This document shows positions 22,228 to 30,779 of a stretch of DNA of 46,339 bases, piece by piece. Numbering within the stretch: the stretch's first letter is position 1; each line of letters begins with the position of its first letter. The notes below the pieces were generated by a model. The model was given only the letters and a program-made list of their open reading frames with translations, was not told the DNA's origin and did not search any database. The position numbers and the translations under genes are program-made. The stretch comes from Marivita sp. (GTDB lineage Bacteria > Pseudomonadota > Alphaproteobacteria > Rhodobacterales > Rhodobacteraceae). The stretch lies in contig NZ_JALEGT010000066.1 in assembly GCF_022763305.1 (NCBI RefSeq), positions 1 to 46,339 on the forward strand. Direction: 5' to 3'.

Positions 22228-23204
22228 GACCTGCGCCGTTCCAGCCTGCGGAACAGCATCGACAAGCCGAAGCAGATCACGAAATAAAACGCCGCCGTGG
22301 TGATCCACGCCTCGAAGATCAGGCGCGTGGACGCCACAAGCTCGACCGTCTTGAAGGTCAGCTCCTGCACGGAAATGAGCGAGATGATCGCACTGTCCTT
22401 GATCAGGGTGATGAACTGGTTCGCCATGGGCGGCATCACCTTGTGCATGGCCTGTGGCAGCACGATGTAGCGCATCTCCTGATACCGGCTCATGCCGATG
22501 GATCGCGCCGCTTCGCGCTGGCCCTTCGGGATCGACTGAATGCCCGCGCGGACGATCTCGCCGACAAAGGCGCTTTCGAACAGGGCCAGCACGATCACAC
22601 CCGAGATGAGCGAGGGAAAGCGGCGCATGTCGCCGAAGAAGAATTCCCAGACTGCACGGTTCTCGGACCGGGCAATCTCGCGCGCCCAGCTTTCGATATT
22701 GAGCGCGGTGATGAGTTGCTGCGACAGGAAGAAAAAGAAGATGAAGATCACCACCACGGGTGGGATGTTGCGCAGGAATTCCAGATAGGTGCGCGCCAGC
22801 ATGCGGATGGTGAGGTTCTTGGCGCAGCGCGCGATGCCAAGGATCGTGCCCAGTATGACTGCAAGAATGCTCGCGTAGATCGAGATGCGAATGGTCGCGA
22901 TCAACCCTTGCAGCAGGACGTTGGCGAACCATTCCTCGCGCACTGTGTGGTAGCGTAGGATGTAGTTGGGGATCAGGTGCCAGCGCCAGTTGTAGTTCAG
23001 CGTGCCTTCGATCTTCCACCAGATATAACCGAAGAATCCCAGCACCACGGCAAGGACAAGCCAGTCGAGCCAGTGCAGTTTCTTCAGTCGGTTCAGCACA
23101 TCATTTGCCTTTGCAAAGCCGCCCCCCGACGGCTGGTCGGGGGGCGTGTGTCGCTTATTCCGGAACCAGTTCGGCCCAGTCGTCGCCACGGAACCAGTAG
23201 TCAT
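22224..23204 (-). CDS. Polar amino acid ABC transporter permease
   Basis: A 326-residue inner-membrane permease of the His/Glu/Gln/Arg type. The EAA loop is clear (PKGQREAARSIGMSRYQEMR then YIVLPQA), as is the conserved VELVASTRLIFEAW end. It is the fourth gene of an ATPase-permease-binding protein-permease operon running leftward. The start at 23204 has a good ribosome site (gaagga), but it lies 50 bases inside the binding-protein gene and spans a strong hairpin. A GTG at 23096 with aaagg ahead is a reasonable alternative that would leave the hairpin between the genes. The two permeases would form a heterodimer. Confidence 0.88.
   Translation of the reverse strand: MTTGSVATTGPNWFRNKRHTPPDQPSGGGFAKANDVLNRLKKLHWLDWLVLAVVLGFFGYIWWKIEGTLNYNWRWHLIPNYILRYHTVREEWFANVLLQGLIATIRISIYASILAVILGTILGIARCAKNLTIRMLARTYLEFLRNIPPVVVIFIFFFFLSQQLITALNIESWAREIARSENRAVWEFFFGDMRRFPSLISGVIVLALFESAFVGEIVRAGIQSIPKGQREAARSIGMSRYQEMRYIVLPQAMHKVMPPMANQFITLIKDSAIISLISVQELTFKTVELVASTRLIFEAWITTAAFYFVICFGLSMLFRRLERRRS
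23120..23146 (-). other. Strong intercistronic hairpin after the binding-protein gene
   Basis: A perfect 11-bp GC-rich stem (23120-23130 with 23136-23146) with a 5-base loop, 9 bases after the binding-protein stop and without a U-run. Hairpins at this position often protect the upstream mRNA and lower expression of the next permease, which fits the need for excess binding protein. Confidence 0.65.
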
Positions 23205-23985
23205 GGCGTTCCTTCAGCCAGCCGGTGTTCGTTTTGGCGGTGATCCAGCTGTTGAAGAAGGCCAGCGCGTCGGGATCGCCCTTGCGCACGGCAAAGCCTT
23301 CGCCACCCGCCTGGAATGCCCGATCGAAGGGCACGCTCAGCACGTCGGGATAGCGGCGCGCCTCGCTGGACGGGGTGGGCTCGGACGCCATGGTCGCGTG
23401 GGCATTGCCGTTCAGCACTTCCTGCGTCGCCGCACCGTCCTCGTCAAAAAGCAGCAGCTGCGCTTCCGGGAACATGTCTGCGATCACGGTCGCAGGCGTG
23501 GCCCCCCGACGGGCGGCAAAGGTGACGTCCGGGCTGTTGTAATCCTCGAGCGTGAAGCCTTCGGTCATGGCCGTGTTGGCAAGAATGGTCATGCCCGAAT
23601 AGGCATAAGGCACGGTGAAGTTGACCGTCAGGTTGCGCTGGGGTGTGATCGTCATGCCGCTGATGATCGTGTCGAAATTGCCCGCGACCAGTGCCGGGAT
23701 GATGCCATCCCACGAGGTCGGAACGAATTCCACCTCGACGCCCATGTCCTCGGCCAACTGACGGCCCACATCGAGCTCGAACCCAATCAGATCGCCATTC
23801 AAGTCGCGCATGGACCACGGCTTGAAGAGCGACAGGCCGATCTTGATGACACCGCGCTCCTTGATGGTTTCGATCACGCTTGCAGAGGCAACCTCCTGCG
23901 CTGTGCTCTGGGCCAGCGCGGGCAGGCCCGCCGTGGCCAGGGTTGCGCCAAGGGCGGCGCCTAGAAATCGTCTTGTGATATTCAT
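23155..23985 (-). CDS. Family 3 extracellular solute-binding protein
   Basis: A 276-residue periplasmic binding protein for polar amino acids or related compounds. Signal peptide MNITRRFLGAALGATLATAG, with cleavage after about residue 25 (ALA-Q). Family 3 marks are GVIKIGLSLFKPWSM, the GFELDVGRQLAEDMGVEVEF region, and SGMTITPQRNLTVNFTVPYA. The double arginine is weakly twin-arginine-like, but Sec export is expected. It is the third gene of the ABC operon. The ligand cannot be inferred from sequence; the surrounding deacylase and oxidoreductases suggest an amino-acid-like nitrogenous substrate. Confidence 0.92.
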   Translation of the reverse strand: MNITRRFLGAALGATLATAGLPALAQSTAQEVASASVIETIKERGVIKIGLSLFKPWSMRDLNGDLIGFELDVGRQLAEDMGVEVEFVPTSWDGIIPALVAGNFDTIISGMTITPQRNLTVNFTVPYAYSGMTILANTAMTEGFTLEDYNSPDVTFAARRGATPATVIADMFPEAQLLLFDEDGAATQEVLNGNAHATMASEPTPSSEARRYPDVLSVPFDRAFQAGGEGFAVRKGDPDALAFFNSWITAKTNTGWLKERHDYWFRGDDWAELVPE

Positions 23986-24027
23986 GGATGAACTCCCTGT
24001 TCAGAAAATGCGCCTTGACGGCGCGGG

Positions 24028-24873
24028 TTATGTGTCAACGGCGTATCGTTTCTCGACATAGGACACGCCGACGGACAGGATCAGCGTCACCGCCATGTAG
24101 ACGGCGGCGATGGTGAACCAGACTTCGAAACTCATGTAGGTTTCCGAGATGATGTTGCGCCCGATGGTGGTCAGCTCGGCGACCGCAATCACGCTGACGA
24201 TGGCCGAGGACTTGACCATGTGCACAACCTCGCCGGTCATCGGCGGCAGCATGAACCGGATCGACTGCGGCAGGATGATATAGCGGTACGCCTGTCCTTT
24301 CGACATGCCGATCGAGGTGGCCGCTTCCCACTGGCCCTTGGGCACCGCATTGATACCGGCGCGGAAAATCTCGGAAATCAGGACGGAATGGAACACGGCA
24401 AGGCAGAGAATGCTGGCCCAATACCGGTCAAAGCCGAAGATGGGTCCCAGCACGTAGTAGAAAAGGTAAAGCAGGACGAGGAGGGGGATGTTGCGGATCA
24501 GTTCGAGAAACCCGATCGACACCGCCGTGCAGACAACCAGTCCCGACAGGCGCAAGAGCGCCACGATCAGCCCCATCACGACGGCAAGCGCAAAGGCGAG
24601 GCCCGACAGGGTCAGGGTCTGGACCAGACCGATGCTGATCTCGCCCCATTGGAACCCGTCGTCGGTGAAGGAATAGAAATACTGCGGGATGCGATACCAC
24701 TGCCAGTTGTAGCCCATGGCCTGCGCGCCGCTATAGGCCAGCCAGACGATTCCGCCGATGATCACGCTGTAGGCCAGGATCGAGAACGTGACCGAGTCGA
24801 TGGCCCGGGCAAGCGGTTGGCGTTGCGGCAAGGCCCGGCCCTTTGGCGTGTATGACGGCTCTGCAATGCTCAT
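24028..24873 (-). CDS. Polar amino acid ABC transporter permease
   Basis: A 281-residue permease with the HisM/GlnP-type core. The EAA loop PKGQWEAATSIGMSKGQAYR is followed by YIILPQSIRFMLPPM. It has about five membrane helices plus an N-terminal one. It overlaps the ATPase stop by 4 bases (ATGA) and precedes the binding-protein gene by 42 bases. It pairs with the permease at 22224-23204; the two are diverged from each other, as usual for heterodimeric systems of this kind. Confidence 0.92.
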   Translation of the reverse strand: MSIAEPSYTPKGRALPQRQPLARAIDSVTFSILAYSVIIGGIVWLAYSGAQAMGYNWQWYRIPQYFYSFTDDGFQWGEISIGLVQTLTLSGLAFALAVVMGLIVALLRLSGLVVCTAVSIGFLELIRNIPLLVLLYLFYYVLGPIFGFDRYWASILCLAVFHSVLISEIFRAGINAVPKGQWEAATSIGMSKGQAYRYIILPQSIRFMLPPMTGEVVHMVKSSAIVSVIAVAELTTIGRNIISETYMSFEVWFTIAAVYMAVTLILSVGVSYVEKRYAVDT

Positions 24874-25619
24874 CCGTGATCCAGAATCTGATCGAGGAAG
24901 GCGCGGCAGCGGGCGCTCTTGGGATTGGTGAAGAACACGTCAGGCGGGGCCGTCTCGACGATTTCGCCGGCGTCCATGAACACCATCGTGTCCGCGACCT
25001 TGCGGGCAAACCCCATTTCATGCGTCACCACGACCATCGTCATGCCGGTGTCTGCCAGTTCGACCATCACGTCCAGCACCTCGTTGATCATCTCGGGATC
25101 GAGAGCCGATGTCGGCTCGTCAAACAGCATGATCCGGCTCTGCATGCACAGCGAGCGGGCAATCGCCACACGCTGCTGCTGCCCCCCCGACAGCGCCGAG
25201 GGGTATTTGTCAGCCTGTTCTGGGATGCGGACGCGCTCCAGGTATTTGCGCGCGGTGCGTTCCGCTTCGGATGGGGACACCTTGCGCACCTTGATCGGCC
25301 CGATCGTCAGATTCTCCAGAACGGTCAGGTGCGGGAACAGGTTGAACTGCTGGAACACCATGCCGACCTCCTGGCGCAGCCGGTAGATCTGTTTGGACTC
25401 CTCGAAGACCTCGACCCCGTCGACGGTCAGCACGCCGGAATTGTGGAACTCCAGCCCATTGATGCAGCGGATCAGGGTGGATTTGCCGGAACCCGACGGG
25501 CCGCAGACGACCATGCGCTCGCCTTCGCGGACCGAAATCGAGATGTCCTTGAGGGCATGGAAGTCGCCGTAGAACTTGTCGACCCGGTCAAACGTGATGA
25601 TCGGCGCGCTATCCGGCAT
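24870..25619 (-). CDS. Polar amino acid ABC transporter ATP-binding protein
   Basis: A 249-residue ATPase of the GlnQ/HisP type. Walker A GPSGSGKST, Q-loop MVFQQFNLFPHLTVLEN, signature LSGGQQQRVAIARSL, Walker B IMLFDEPTSALDPEM and the switch His in VVVTHEMGFARKVAD are all intact. The start at MPDSAPIITF (25619) is the family start; an in-frame ATG further upstream adds a cysteine-rich stretch with no similarity. First gene of the four-gene ABC operon, divergent from the deacylase gene. Confidence 0.93.
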   Translation of the reverse strand: MPDSAPIITFDRVDKFYGDFHALKDISISVREGERMVVCGPSGSGKSTLIRCINGLEFHNSGVLTVDGVEVFEESKQIYRLRQEVGMVFQQFNLFPHLTVLENLTIGPIKVRKVSPSEAERTARKYLERVRIPEQADKYPSALSGGQQQRVAIARSLCMQSRIMLFDEPTSALDPEMINEVLDVMVELADTGMTMVVVTHEMGFARKVADTMVFMDAGEIVETAPPDVFFTNPKSARCRAFLDQILDHG

Positions 25620-25829
25620 GCAAAGCAGACATCTACAAACTTCCCCAGTGGCTGACGCCATCAAACCAAGGAAGTCCTTGCAGGTGCAAGGCAAAGTTTT
25701 GTTTCATTCGGTCGCGGCAGGTCTTCCCTGCCGGACTGACGCGAAACTGATCAGCGCATCGGCACGGGCTGTTGCACTTTTCCGTACGTTGGCGTCAGGT
25801 TGAAAAACTCGCCCCAAGGATGACCGCCG
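25620..25829. other. Divergent intergenic region, ABC operon / deacylase
   Basis: A 210-base gap between two divergent units, so it must hold promoters for both. A 7-bp hairpin (25715-25721 with 25727-25733, loop of five) lies in the middle without a U-run. I see no EcfG element and no clear sigma-70 box. Confidence 0.45.
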
Positions 25830-26837
25830 ATGACCCAGACAAGCAGAGTGTCCCTGACGATTGATCTCGACCGGAGCGGCACGCAGGCGGGGGACGCGAT
25901 GCTGCGCTGGTCCGACAACAGCACGCCGCTGGGGTATCACCCGATCCCTGTGGTCTCGATCAAGGGGACGGACGGGCCGGTGCTGCTGCTCGTCGGGGGC
26001 ACACATGGCGATGAATTCGAAGGACCTTCGGCAATCATGCGCGTGCTGAACGCGATCAATCCGGCGGGGCTGCGCGGACAAATCATCGCGTTTCCCGCGC
26101 TCAACATGCCCGCCCTGGTCGCGTCGTCGCGGGTCTCGCCGCTCGATGGGGCAAACCTGAACCGCGCCTTCCCCGGGGATCGTGACGGCGGACCGACCGC
26201 GATGATCGCGCATTTCCTCGAAACCGAGATCCTGCCGCGATGCGATGCCGCCATCGACCTGCATTCGGGGGGCAAGGCATCGGTCTTTCAGCCCTGTGCC
26301 CTGCCGACCCAAACCACCGATCCCGCGCTTGCGGCGCGGAACATGGAACTGGCACAGCTGTTCGGTCTGCCACTGGTCTGGCGGCTCGGGGCGAACAACG
26401 ACAACCGGTCCGTGAATTCCGCAGCAGAGCGGGTGCGGGTGCCGATGATCGCCGCAGAACTCGGCGGCGGCGGTGGGGTTGATCCTGCCATCACAGACAT
26501 GGCCGAGACGGGGATGTGGAACATCCTGCGCCACCTGGGCATGGTGGAGGGCGAGGTGCACCACCCGCCGATACCCCGCGTGGTCGAAATACGCGACCCC
26601 GGCGCATCGCTCTATGCCACCGCGCAAGGGCTGTTTGACCGTGCGCTGGCCGCAGGACAGGACGTGCGCGCCGGTGATTTCGCCGGCTGGTTCCACCATG
26701 TGACCGAACCCGAACGTCCCTCCATCCGGCTGACGATACCGCAGGACGGGTTGATCCTCGCCCACACCAATCGCGGGCTGGTGTCGCGCGGGGACCTGTT
26801 GCTTCTGGTCGTGCAGGACGTGGATCAGGCCTTGTAA
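25830..26837 (+). CDS. Succinylglutamate desuccinylase/aspartoacylase-type deacylase (DoeB-like)
   Basis: A 335-residue zinc-dependent deacylase of the M14-like AstE/AspA group. Zinc ligands appear as H59-G-D-E62 (GGTHGDEFEG) and His145 (IDLHSGG); NRAFPGD and AAELGGGGG are further family marks, the latter near the catalytic Glu. These enzymes remove acyl groups from N-acylated amino acids, as DoeB does with N-acetyl-diaminobutyrate in ectoine breakdown. No other ectoine genes are seen, so that specific role is unsupported. It is divergent from the ABC uptake operon, consistent with processing of an imported N-acyl compound. The end overlaps the convergent AhpD-like gene by 13 bases. Confidence 0.85.
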   Translation: MTQTSRVSLTIDLDRSGTQAGDAMLRWSDNSTPLGYHPIPVVSIKGTDGPVLLLVGGTHGDEFEGPSAIMRVLNAINPAGLRGQIIAFPALNMPALVASSRVSPLDGANLNRAFPGDRDGGPTAMIAHFLETEILPRCDAAIDLHSGGKASVFQPCALPTQTTDPALAARNMELAQLFGLPLVWRLGANNDNRSVNSAAERVRVPMIAAELGGGGGVDPAITDMAETGMWNILRHLGMVEGEVHHPPIPRVVEIRDPGASLYATAQGLFDRALAAGQDVRAGDFAGWFHHVTEPERPSIRLTIPQDGLILAHTNRGLVSRGDLLLLVVQDVDQAL

Positions 26838-27400
26838 TACCCGACGATATCGCCGTCCGTCGTTGCCCCAAGACCGTTCAGCAAGCGGTTGGAATAATTG
26901 AAATAGGCGCAGACCTGATTGACCTCGAGGATCTCTCCGTCCTCGCATCCCGCGATCTTGAGCGCTTCGAAATCCGATTTGACCATCTTGCCCACCGAGA
27001 CCGTCAGCTTGGCCGCGTAACGCAGCAGGGCCAGCTCCTTGCCGTCGAATTCGTCCTCGGGCCGGTGCGCCTTGAGCGCGGTGAAGATGCGGTCGGATCG
27101 GGGCTGATCCTTGAGAAGGTTGCGCACGTTCATGAAATGATGCGTCAGCGAATAGGTGCAGTCATTCAGGATCGACGTGTAGCTGGCCACCACTTCGAGA
27201 AACCAGAAGGGCAGCGTGTTGTCGTCTGAATGCAGCACCGATCGGTAAAGCGCCACATGCCCGTGCATGGTCTCCGGGCGCAGCGAATGCACGCGCATCA
27301 CCGTATCCACCGTGCCATGCGGGGTGCGGGCATGGTCCAGCAATTCCTTCAACCGGGGAGAGGCGTCTTCGTCCGAGATCATCTCGATCCATGCGCTCAT
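26825..27400 (-). CDS. AhpD-fold carboxymuconolactone decarboxylase family protein
   Basis: A 191-residue helical protein of the CMD/AhpD superfamily (peroxidase-related branch). The active-site region reads FLEVVASYTSILND-C81-T-Y-S84-LTHH: the CxxC of AhpD is reduced to CxxS, while Glu69 and His88 are kept. AhpD needs both cysteines to reduce peroxides, so peroxidase activity is doubtful, and a different thiol-dependent or non-catalytic role is likely. The N-terminus MSAWIEMISDEDASPRLKEL is typical of the subgroup. ATG 27400 is preceded by aggagcc. It lies 91 bases before the end of the GMC gene and runs in the same direction. Confidence 0.8.
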   Translation of the reverse strand: MSAWIEMISDEDASPRLKELLDHARTPHGTVDTVMRVHSLRPETMHGHVALYRSVLHSDDNTLPFWFLEVVASYTSILNDCTYSLTHHFMNVRNLLKDQPRSDRIFTALKAHRPEDEFDGKELALLRYAAKLTVSVGKMVKSDFEALKIAGCEDGEILEVNQVCAYFNYSNRLLNGLGATTDGDIVGYYKA

Positions 27401-27491
27401 GGCAGGCTCCTGTGTTCAGTGAGGGTTGGAACGAGTGTAAACCGCGCGGCGCCGCACAGGCGAGGTCCTTTGACCAACCGCCTGTCTGCGC

Positions 27492-29108
27492 TCAGCCGCG
27501 CGCATCCTCGAGGATGAGGTCCGACGCCTTTTCGCCCACCATGATGGCGGGGGCGTTGGTGTTGCCCGTCGGGATGGACGGGAAGATCGACGCATCCGCC
27601 ACCCGCAGCCCGTCGACACCCCGCACCCTGAGCCTTGGATCCACGACCGAGGTCGCCGGATCGCTGCCCATGCGGCAGGTCGAACATTGGTGAAACACGG
27701 TCCATGCGGTCTTGCGGATATAGGCCTCAAGGCCCGCGTCATCATCGACCGCGGCACCGGGCAAAAGTTCGCTTTCGATGACGGCGCTCATCGCCGGGGT
27801 TGCTGCAATCTGGCGCATCAGTTTGCTGCCGGCCAGCATCAGGCTGCGGTCATATTCGGTGGAAAGGTAATTCGGGTGCAGTTCGGGCGGCGTGAACGGA
27901 TCGGCCGAACGGATCTGCAGATGCCCGACGCTGGTGGGCTTGCACGGGTTGAATCCTATCAACAGGCCGGGGAAGGGGTCAGGGCTCATCAAGGGCCGCA
28001 CACCGACAGGGGCACGGGTGTAGCTGACCGGCGAGAAGTAAAGCTGCAGGTCGGGGCCGGGCGAGTCCTCGCGCACGCGGATGAACCCGCCACCCTGATT
28101 GAGGCTGAGCGACAATGGACCCTTGCGGTTCAGCGCGTAGTGTAGCGCGACCTTCACCTTGCCAAGCAGCGGGCGCAGTTCCTGATTGAGGCTTGCGACC
28201 TTCGACACAAAGAGGTTGTCGCTGCCCAGATGGTCCTGAAGGTTCCGGCCCACCTGAGACGCGTCCAGCCGCACGTCGATGCCGTGGTCCCGCAGAACCT
28301 GTCCCGGCCCGATGCCCGAGAGTTGCAGCAGTTGCGGCGAGTTGATCGCGCCACCCGACAGGATCACCTCGGCCCGGGCGCGGGCGGTCTTGGTCTGGCC
28401 CTTGTGGCGGTATTCAACACCGATGGCGCGGCTGCCTTCGAAGAGAACGCGGGTCACATGCGCGCGCGTGCGGATGTCGAGATTGGGGCGCGTGCGGGCG
28501 GGATCGAGGTAGCAGCGTGCAGCCGAGGCGCGGAAGCCACCCTTCGTGGTGATCTGGTAGGTCGTGGCGCCTTCCATGTCGGGACCGTTGTAATCCGGGT
28601 TCGTCGGAAACCCGGCCTGAGCAGCAGCTTCAAGATAGACGCGGGTGAGCGGATGCACCTCGGACAGGACATCATGCACCGCCAGCGGGCCACCCGTGCC
28701 CCTCGCCGGGCTGGGCGCGCCGTCCCAGTTTTCCATCCGGCGAAACAGCGGCTCCACATCGGACCAGCCCCAGCCCGGGGCGACCGCGTTCCATTCTGCG
28801 TAATCGTTCTGGTGCCCGCGCACATAGACCATCGCGTTGATCGAGCTTGACCCGCCCAGCACCTTGCCGCGCGGCCAGTAGATCGGGCGATTGTCGAGAT
28901 TGGGATCGGGTTCCGTGACGTATTTCCAATTGACCTTGGCATCGTAGAAGATCTTGCCGTAGCCGATGGGTATCTGGACCAGCGGGGTCTTGTCGGACCC
29001 ACCGGCTTCGAGAAGAAGCACGGTGTATTTGCCTGAAGCCGTCAACCGGTTGGCCAGCACCGATCCGGCGGACCCGGCCCCGACGATCACGAAATCAAAT
29101 GCGTCCAA
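27492..29108 (-). CDS. GMC family FAD-dependent oxidoreductase (choline dehydrogenase-like)
   Basis: A 538-residue flavoprotein that oxidises alcohol groups. The dinucleotide site FVIVGAGSAGSVLANRL is at the N-terminus; GMC motif 1 is PRGKVLGGSSSINAMVYVRG and motif 2 is GAINSPQLLQLSGIGP. The C-terminal active site contains VFHQCSTCRMG (catalytic His) and SIPTGNTNAPAIMVGEKASD. BetA-like proteins share this architecture, but no betaine genes are nearby, so the substrate alcohol is open. It probably starts a leftward unit that includes the AhpD-fold gene. Confidence 0.92.
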   Translation of the reverse strand: MDAFDFVIVGAGSAGSVLANRLTASGKYTVLLLEAGGSDKTPLVQIPIGYGKIFYDAKVNWKYVTEPDPNLDNRPIYWPRGKVLGGSSSINAMVYVRGHQNDYAEWNAVAPGWGWSDVEPLFRRMENWDGAPSPARGTGGPLAVHDVLSEVHPLTRVYLEAAAQAGFPTNPDYNGPDMEGATTYQITTKGGFRASAARCYLDPARTRPNLDIRTRAHVTRVLFEGSRAIGVEYRHKGQTKTARARAEVILSGGAINSPQLLQLSGIGPGQVLRDHGIDVRLDASQVGRNLQDHLGSDNLFVSKVASLNQELRPLLGKVKVALHYALNRKGPLSLSLNQGGGFIRVREDSPGPDLQLYFSPVSYTRAPVGVRPLMSPDPFPGLLIGFNPCKPTSVGHLQIRSADPFTPPELHPNYLSTEYDRSLMLAGSKLMRQIAATPAMSAVIESELLPGAAVDDDAGLEAYIRKTAWTVFHQCSTCRMGSDPATSVVDPRLRVRGVDGLRVADASIFPSIPTGNTNAPAIMVGEKASDLILEDARG

Positions 29109-29230
29109 TCCTGTCCTCCGATGGGTCGCGGTTCGATTGTCCGGGGCGCGGTCCGCACAATCGGAATTTTCAGTGGCACAGCGTTAGATGGATCATTCTG
29201 GTCGTGCAAGCCGTCGCGGCACAGCCGGGA

Positions 29231-30073
29231 TCATTTCGGCAATTGCTCCATCAGCCAGGATTGGAACTGTGTCGCCGTTTGGCTGGGTTCGACAATCGAC
29301 AGGTAATAGCCTTCCTGGCTGGGGATCGACGCTGGATGCGCGCGTTCCACCAGCCCGGTCTCGAGCGCATGTCCGGCCAGCACGGCGCTGACCAGAGCCA
29401 CCCCGTTGCCATGCACCGCCAATTGCAGCGCCATGCCGTAGGTGTCGGCAAACAGCGACGGCTGACGTGGCCCGCCCACCTTGTCCGACCACGCGCGCCA
29501 GCCGCTGGACGTGCCCACCGCTTCGATCAGCGGCACCGTGTCGAGCGTGCCTTGCAGCGTAGGGGATTTCAGCGCGATCAGGTTGTTGGGCTGCAAAGGC
29601 TGCGCATTGCGCCCGGCCTGTTTTGACGATCCGAACCGGATTTCGACATCGGCGCGGGCCGTGTGGAAATCGTCGGGCCAGATCGCGCTGAGAAGGCGTA
29701 ATCGAATGTACGGATGGCGCGCGGTAAAGTCGGGCAGGCGCGGCGCGATGACCCATTGGGCGATGCTGACCGAGGTGGCGACGGTCAGCAGGTCCTCGAC
29801 CGGCCCCGCCTCGAACCGGCTTGCCGCGCCTGCCAGCGCATCAAGCGCCGCGCTGATCTCGGGCAGAAGCCTGCGCCCGTCATCGGTGAGCATCAAACCT
29901 CGCGCCTGACGGACGAAAAGCGGCACGCGCAAGCGCATCTCGAGCGACTTCACCTGCTGGCTGACGGCGGATTGCGTGAGGCCGATTTCCTCGGCAGCGG
30001 CGGTAAAGCTCAGATGCCGGGCGGCTGCCTCGAACGAGCGGAACCATGTGAGTGGAGGAAGGGATTTAGCCAT
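29231..30073 (-). CDS. LysR family transcriptional regulator
   Basis: A 280-residue GcvA-like LysR protein. The winged helix is LTWFRSFEAAARHLSFTAAA then EEIGLTQSAVSQQVKSLEMR; the effector domain follows from about residue 90. It is divergent from the PF06684-hydrolase-LLM-ALDH cassette over a 106-base gap that holds a perfect short palindrome at 30093-30103. It most likely controls that cassette in response to a pathway intermediate, and may also act on the GMC gene behind it. Confidence 0.92.
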   Translation of the reverse strand: MAKSLPPLTWFRSFEAAARHLSFTAAAEEIGLTQSAVSQQVKSLEMRLRVPLFVRQARGLMLTDDGRRLLPEISAALDALAGAASRFEAGPVEDLLTVATSVSIAQWVIAPRLPDFTARHPYIRLRLLSAIWPDDFHTARADVEIRFGSSKQAGRNAQPLQPNNLIALKSPTLQGTLDTVPLIEAVGTSSGWRAWSDKVGGPRQPSLFADTYGMALQLAVHGNGVALVSAVLAGHALETGLVERAHPASIPSQEGYYLSIVEPSQTATQFQSWLMEQLPK

Positions 30074-30092
30074 GGGTCAAATCAGCCATTAC

Positions 30093-30103
30093 TGTTATTA
30101 ACA
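30093..30103. promoter_or_regulatory. Candidate LysR operator in the divergent gap
   Basis: TGTTA-T-TAACA, a perfect 5-bp inverted repeat in an AT-rich patch, 20 bases upstream of the LysR start and 77 bases before the PF06684 gene. Its short centre is not the classical T-N11-A spacing, so the assignment is tentative. Confidence 0.4.
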
Positions 30104-30179
30104 CCTAGCCCCGCAATTCATTCGTTTGTCAAAGATTTTGCCGGTTCCTAGTGTCGCCCTCAGCGAACAGGAGACCGAC

Positions 30180-30779
30180 ATGACACCAGAAATCCGCAAG
30201 ATCGTGACCTATGACGAAGAGGTGCTGATCGAAGGGTTCAAAGCGGCTGAAACCCCGTGGCGCATGTTTGCCGTGGCGGCGGTTGTCCGGAACCCGTGGG
30301 CGGGGCGCTATGTCGAAGACCTGACCCCGGAAATCCGCGCCTATGGTCCGGTTCTGGGCGAGATGATGACCGAGCGGATGCTGCGGCTGGCGGGCGGTGG
30401 CGACGCAATCGAGGCATATGGCAAGGCGGCGGTCGTGGGTCTGGATGGCGAGGTCGAACATGCCTCGGGCCTGATCCACACGCTGCGCTTCGGTAACTTC
30501 TACCGGCAGGCGGTCGGGGCCAAGTCGTACCTTGCCTTTACCAACACGCGCGGCCCGGCAAATGCGCCGATCATGGTGCCGCTGATGGACAAGAACGATG
30601 CCGGGCGGCGGTCGCATTACCTGACCATCCAGTTCGCCATTCCCGACGCGCCGCGCGCGAACGAGATTGTCGTCGTGCTGGGTGGAGCCACGTCGGGACG
30701 GCCGCATCACCGGATTGGGGATCGGTATCAGGACCTCAAGGATTTGGGCCATGACCTGGACAACCCGGCCGCGGTCTGA
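30180..30779 (+). CDS. PF06684 (DUF1185) amino acid synthesis family protein
   Basis: A 199-residue protein of the PF06684 family. Solved members have a variant of the Bacillus chorismate mutase fold and were suggested, by context, to act in amino acid metabolism. Features are the N-terminal IRKIVTYDEEVLIEGFKAAE, the central RYVEDLTPEIRAYGPVLGE and the C-terminal VVLGGATSGRPHHRIGDRYQD. ATG 30180 is preceded by caggaga. It is the first gene of a four-gene rightward cassette. The 29-base overlap with the next gene indicates coupling. The catalytic function is not known. Confidence 0.85.
   Translation: MTPEIRKIVTYDEEVLIEGFKAAETPWRMFAVAAVVRNPWAGRYVEDLTPEIRAYGPVLGEMMTERMLRLAGGGDAIEAYGKAAVVGLDGEVEHASGLIHTLRFGNFYRQAVGAKSYLAFTNTRGPANAPIMVPLMDKNDAGRRSHYLTIQFAIPDAPRANEIVVVLGGATSGRPHHRIGDRYQDLKDLGHDLDNPAAV

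Noticed and set aside
29125-29150. tRNA T-loop-like ggttcgattgtcc upstream of the GMC gene
   Set aside because: No acceptor stem, anticodon arm or D-arm can be built around it.
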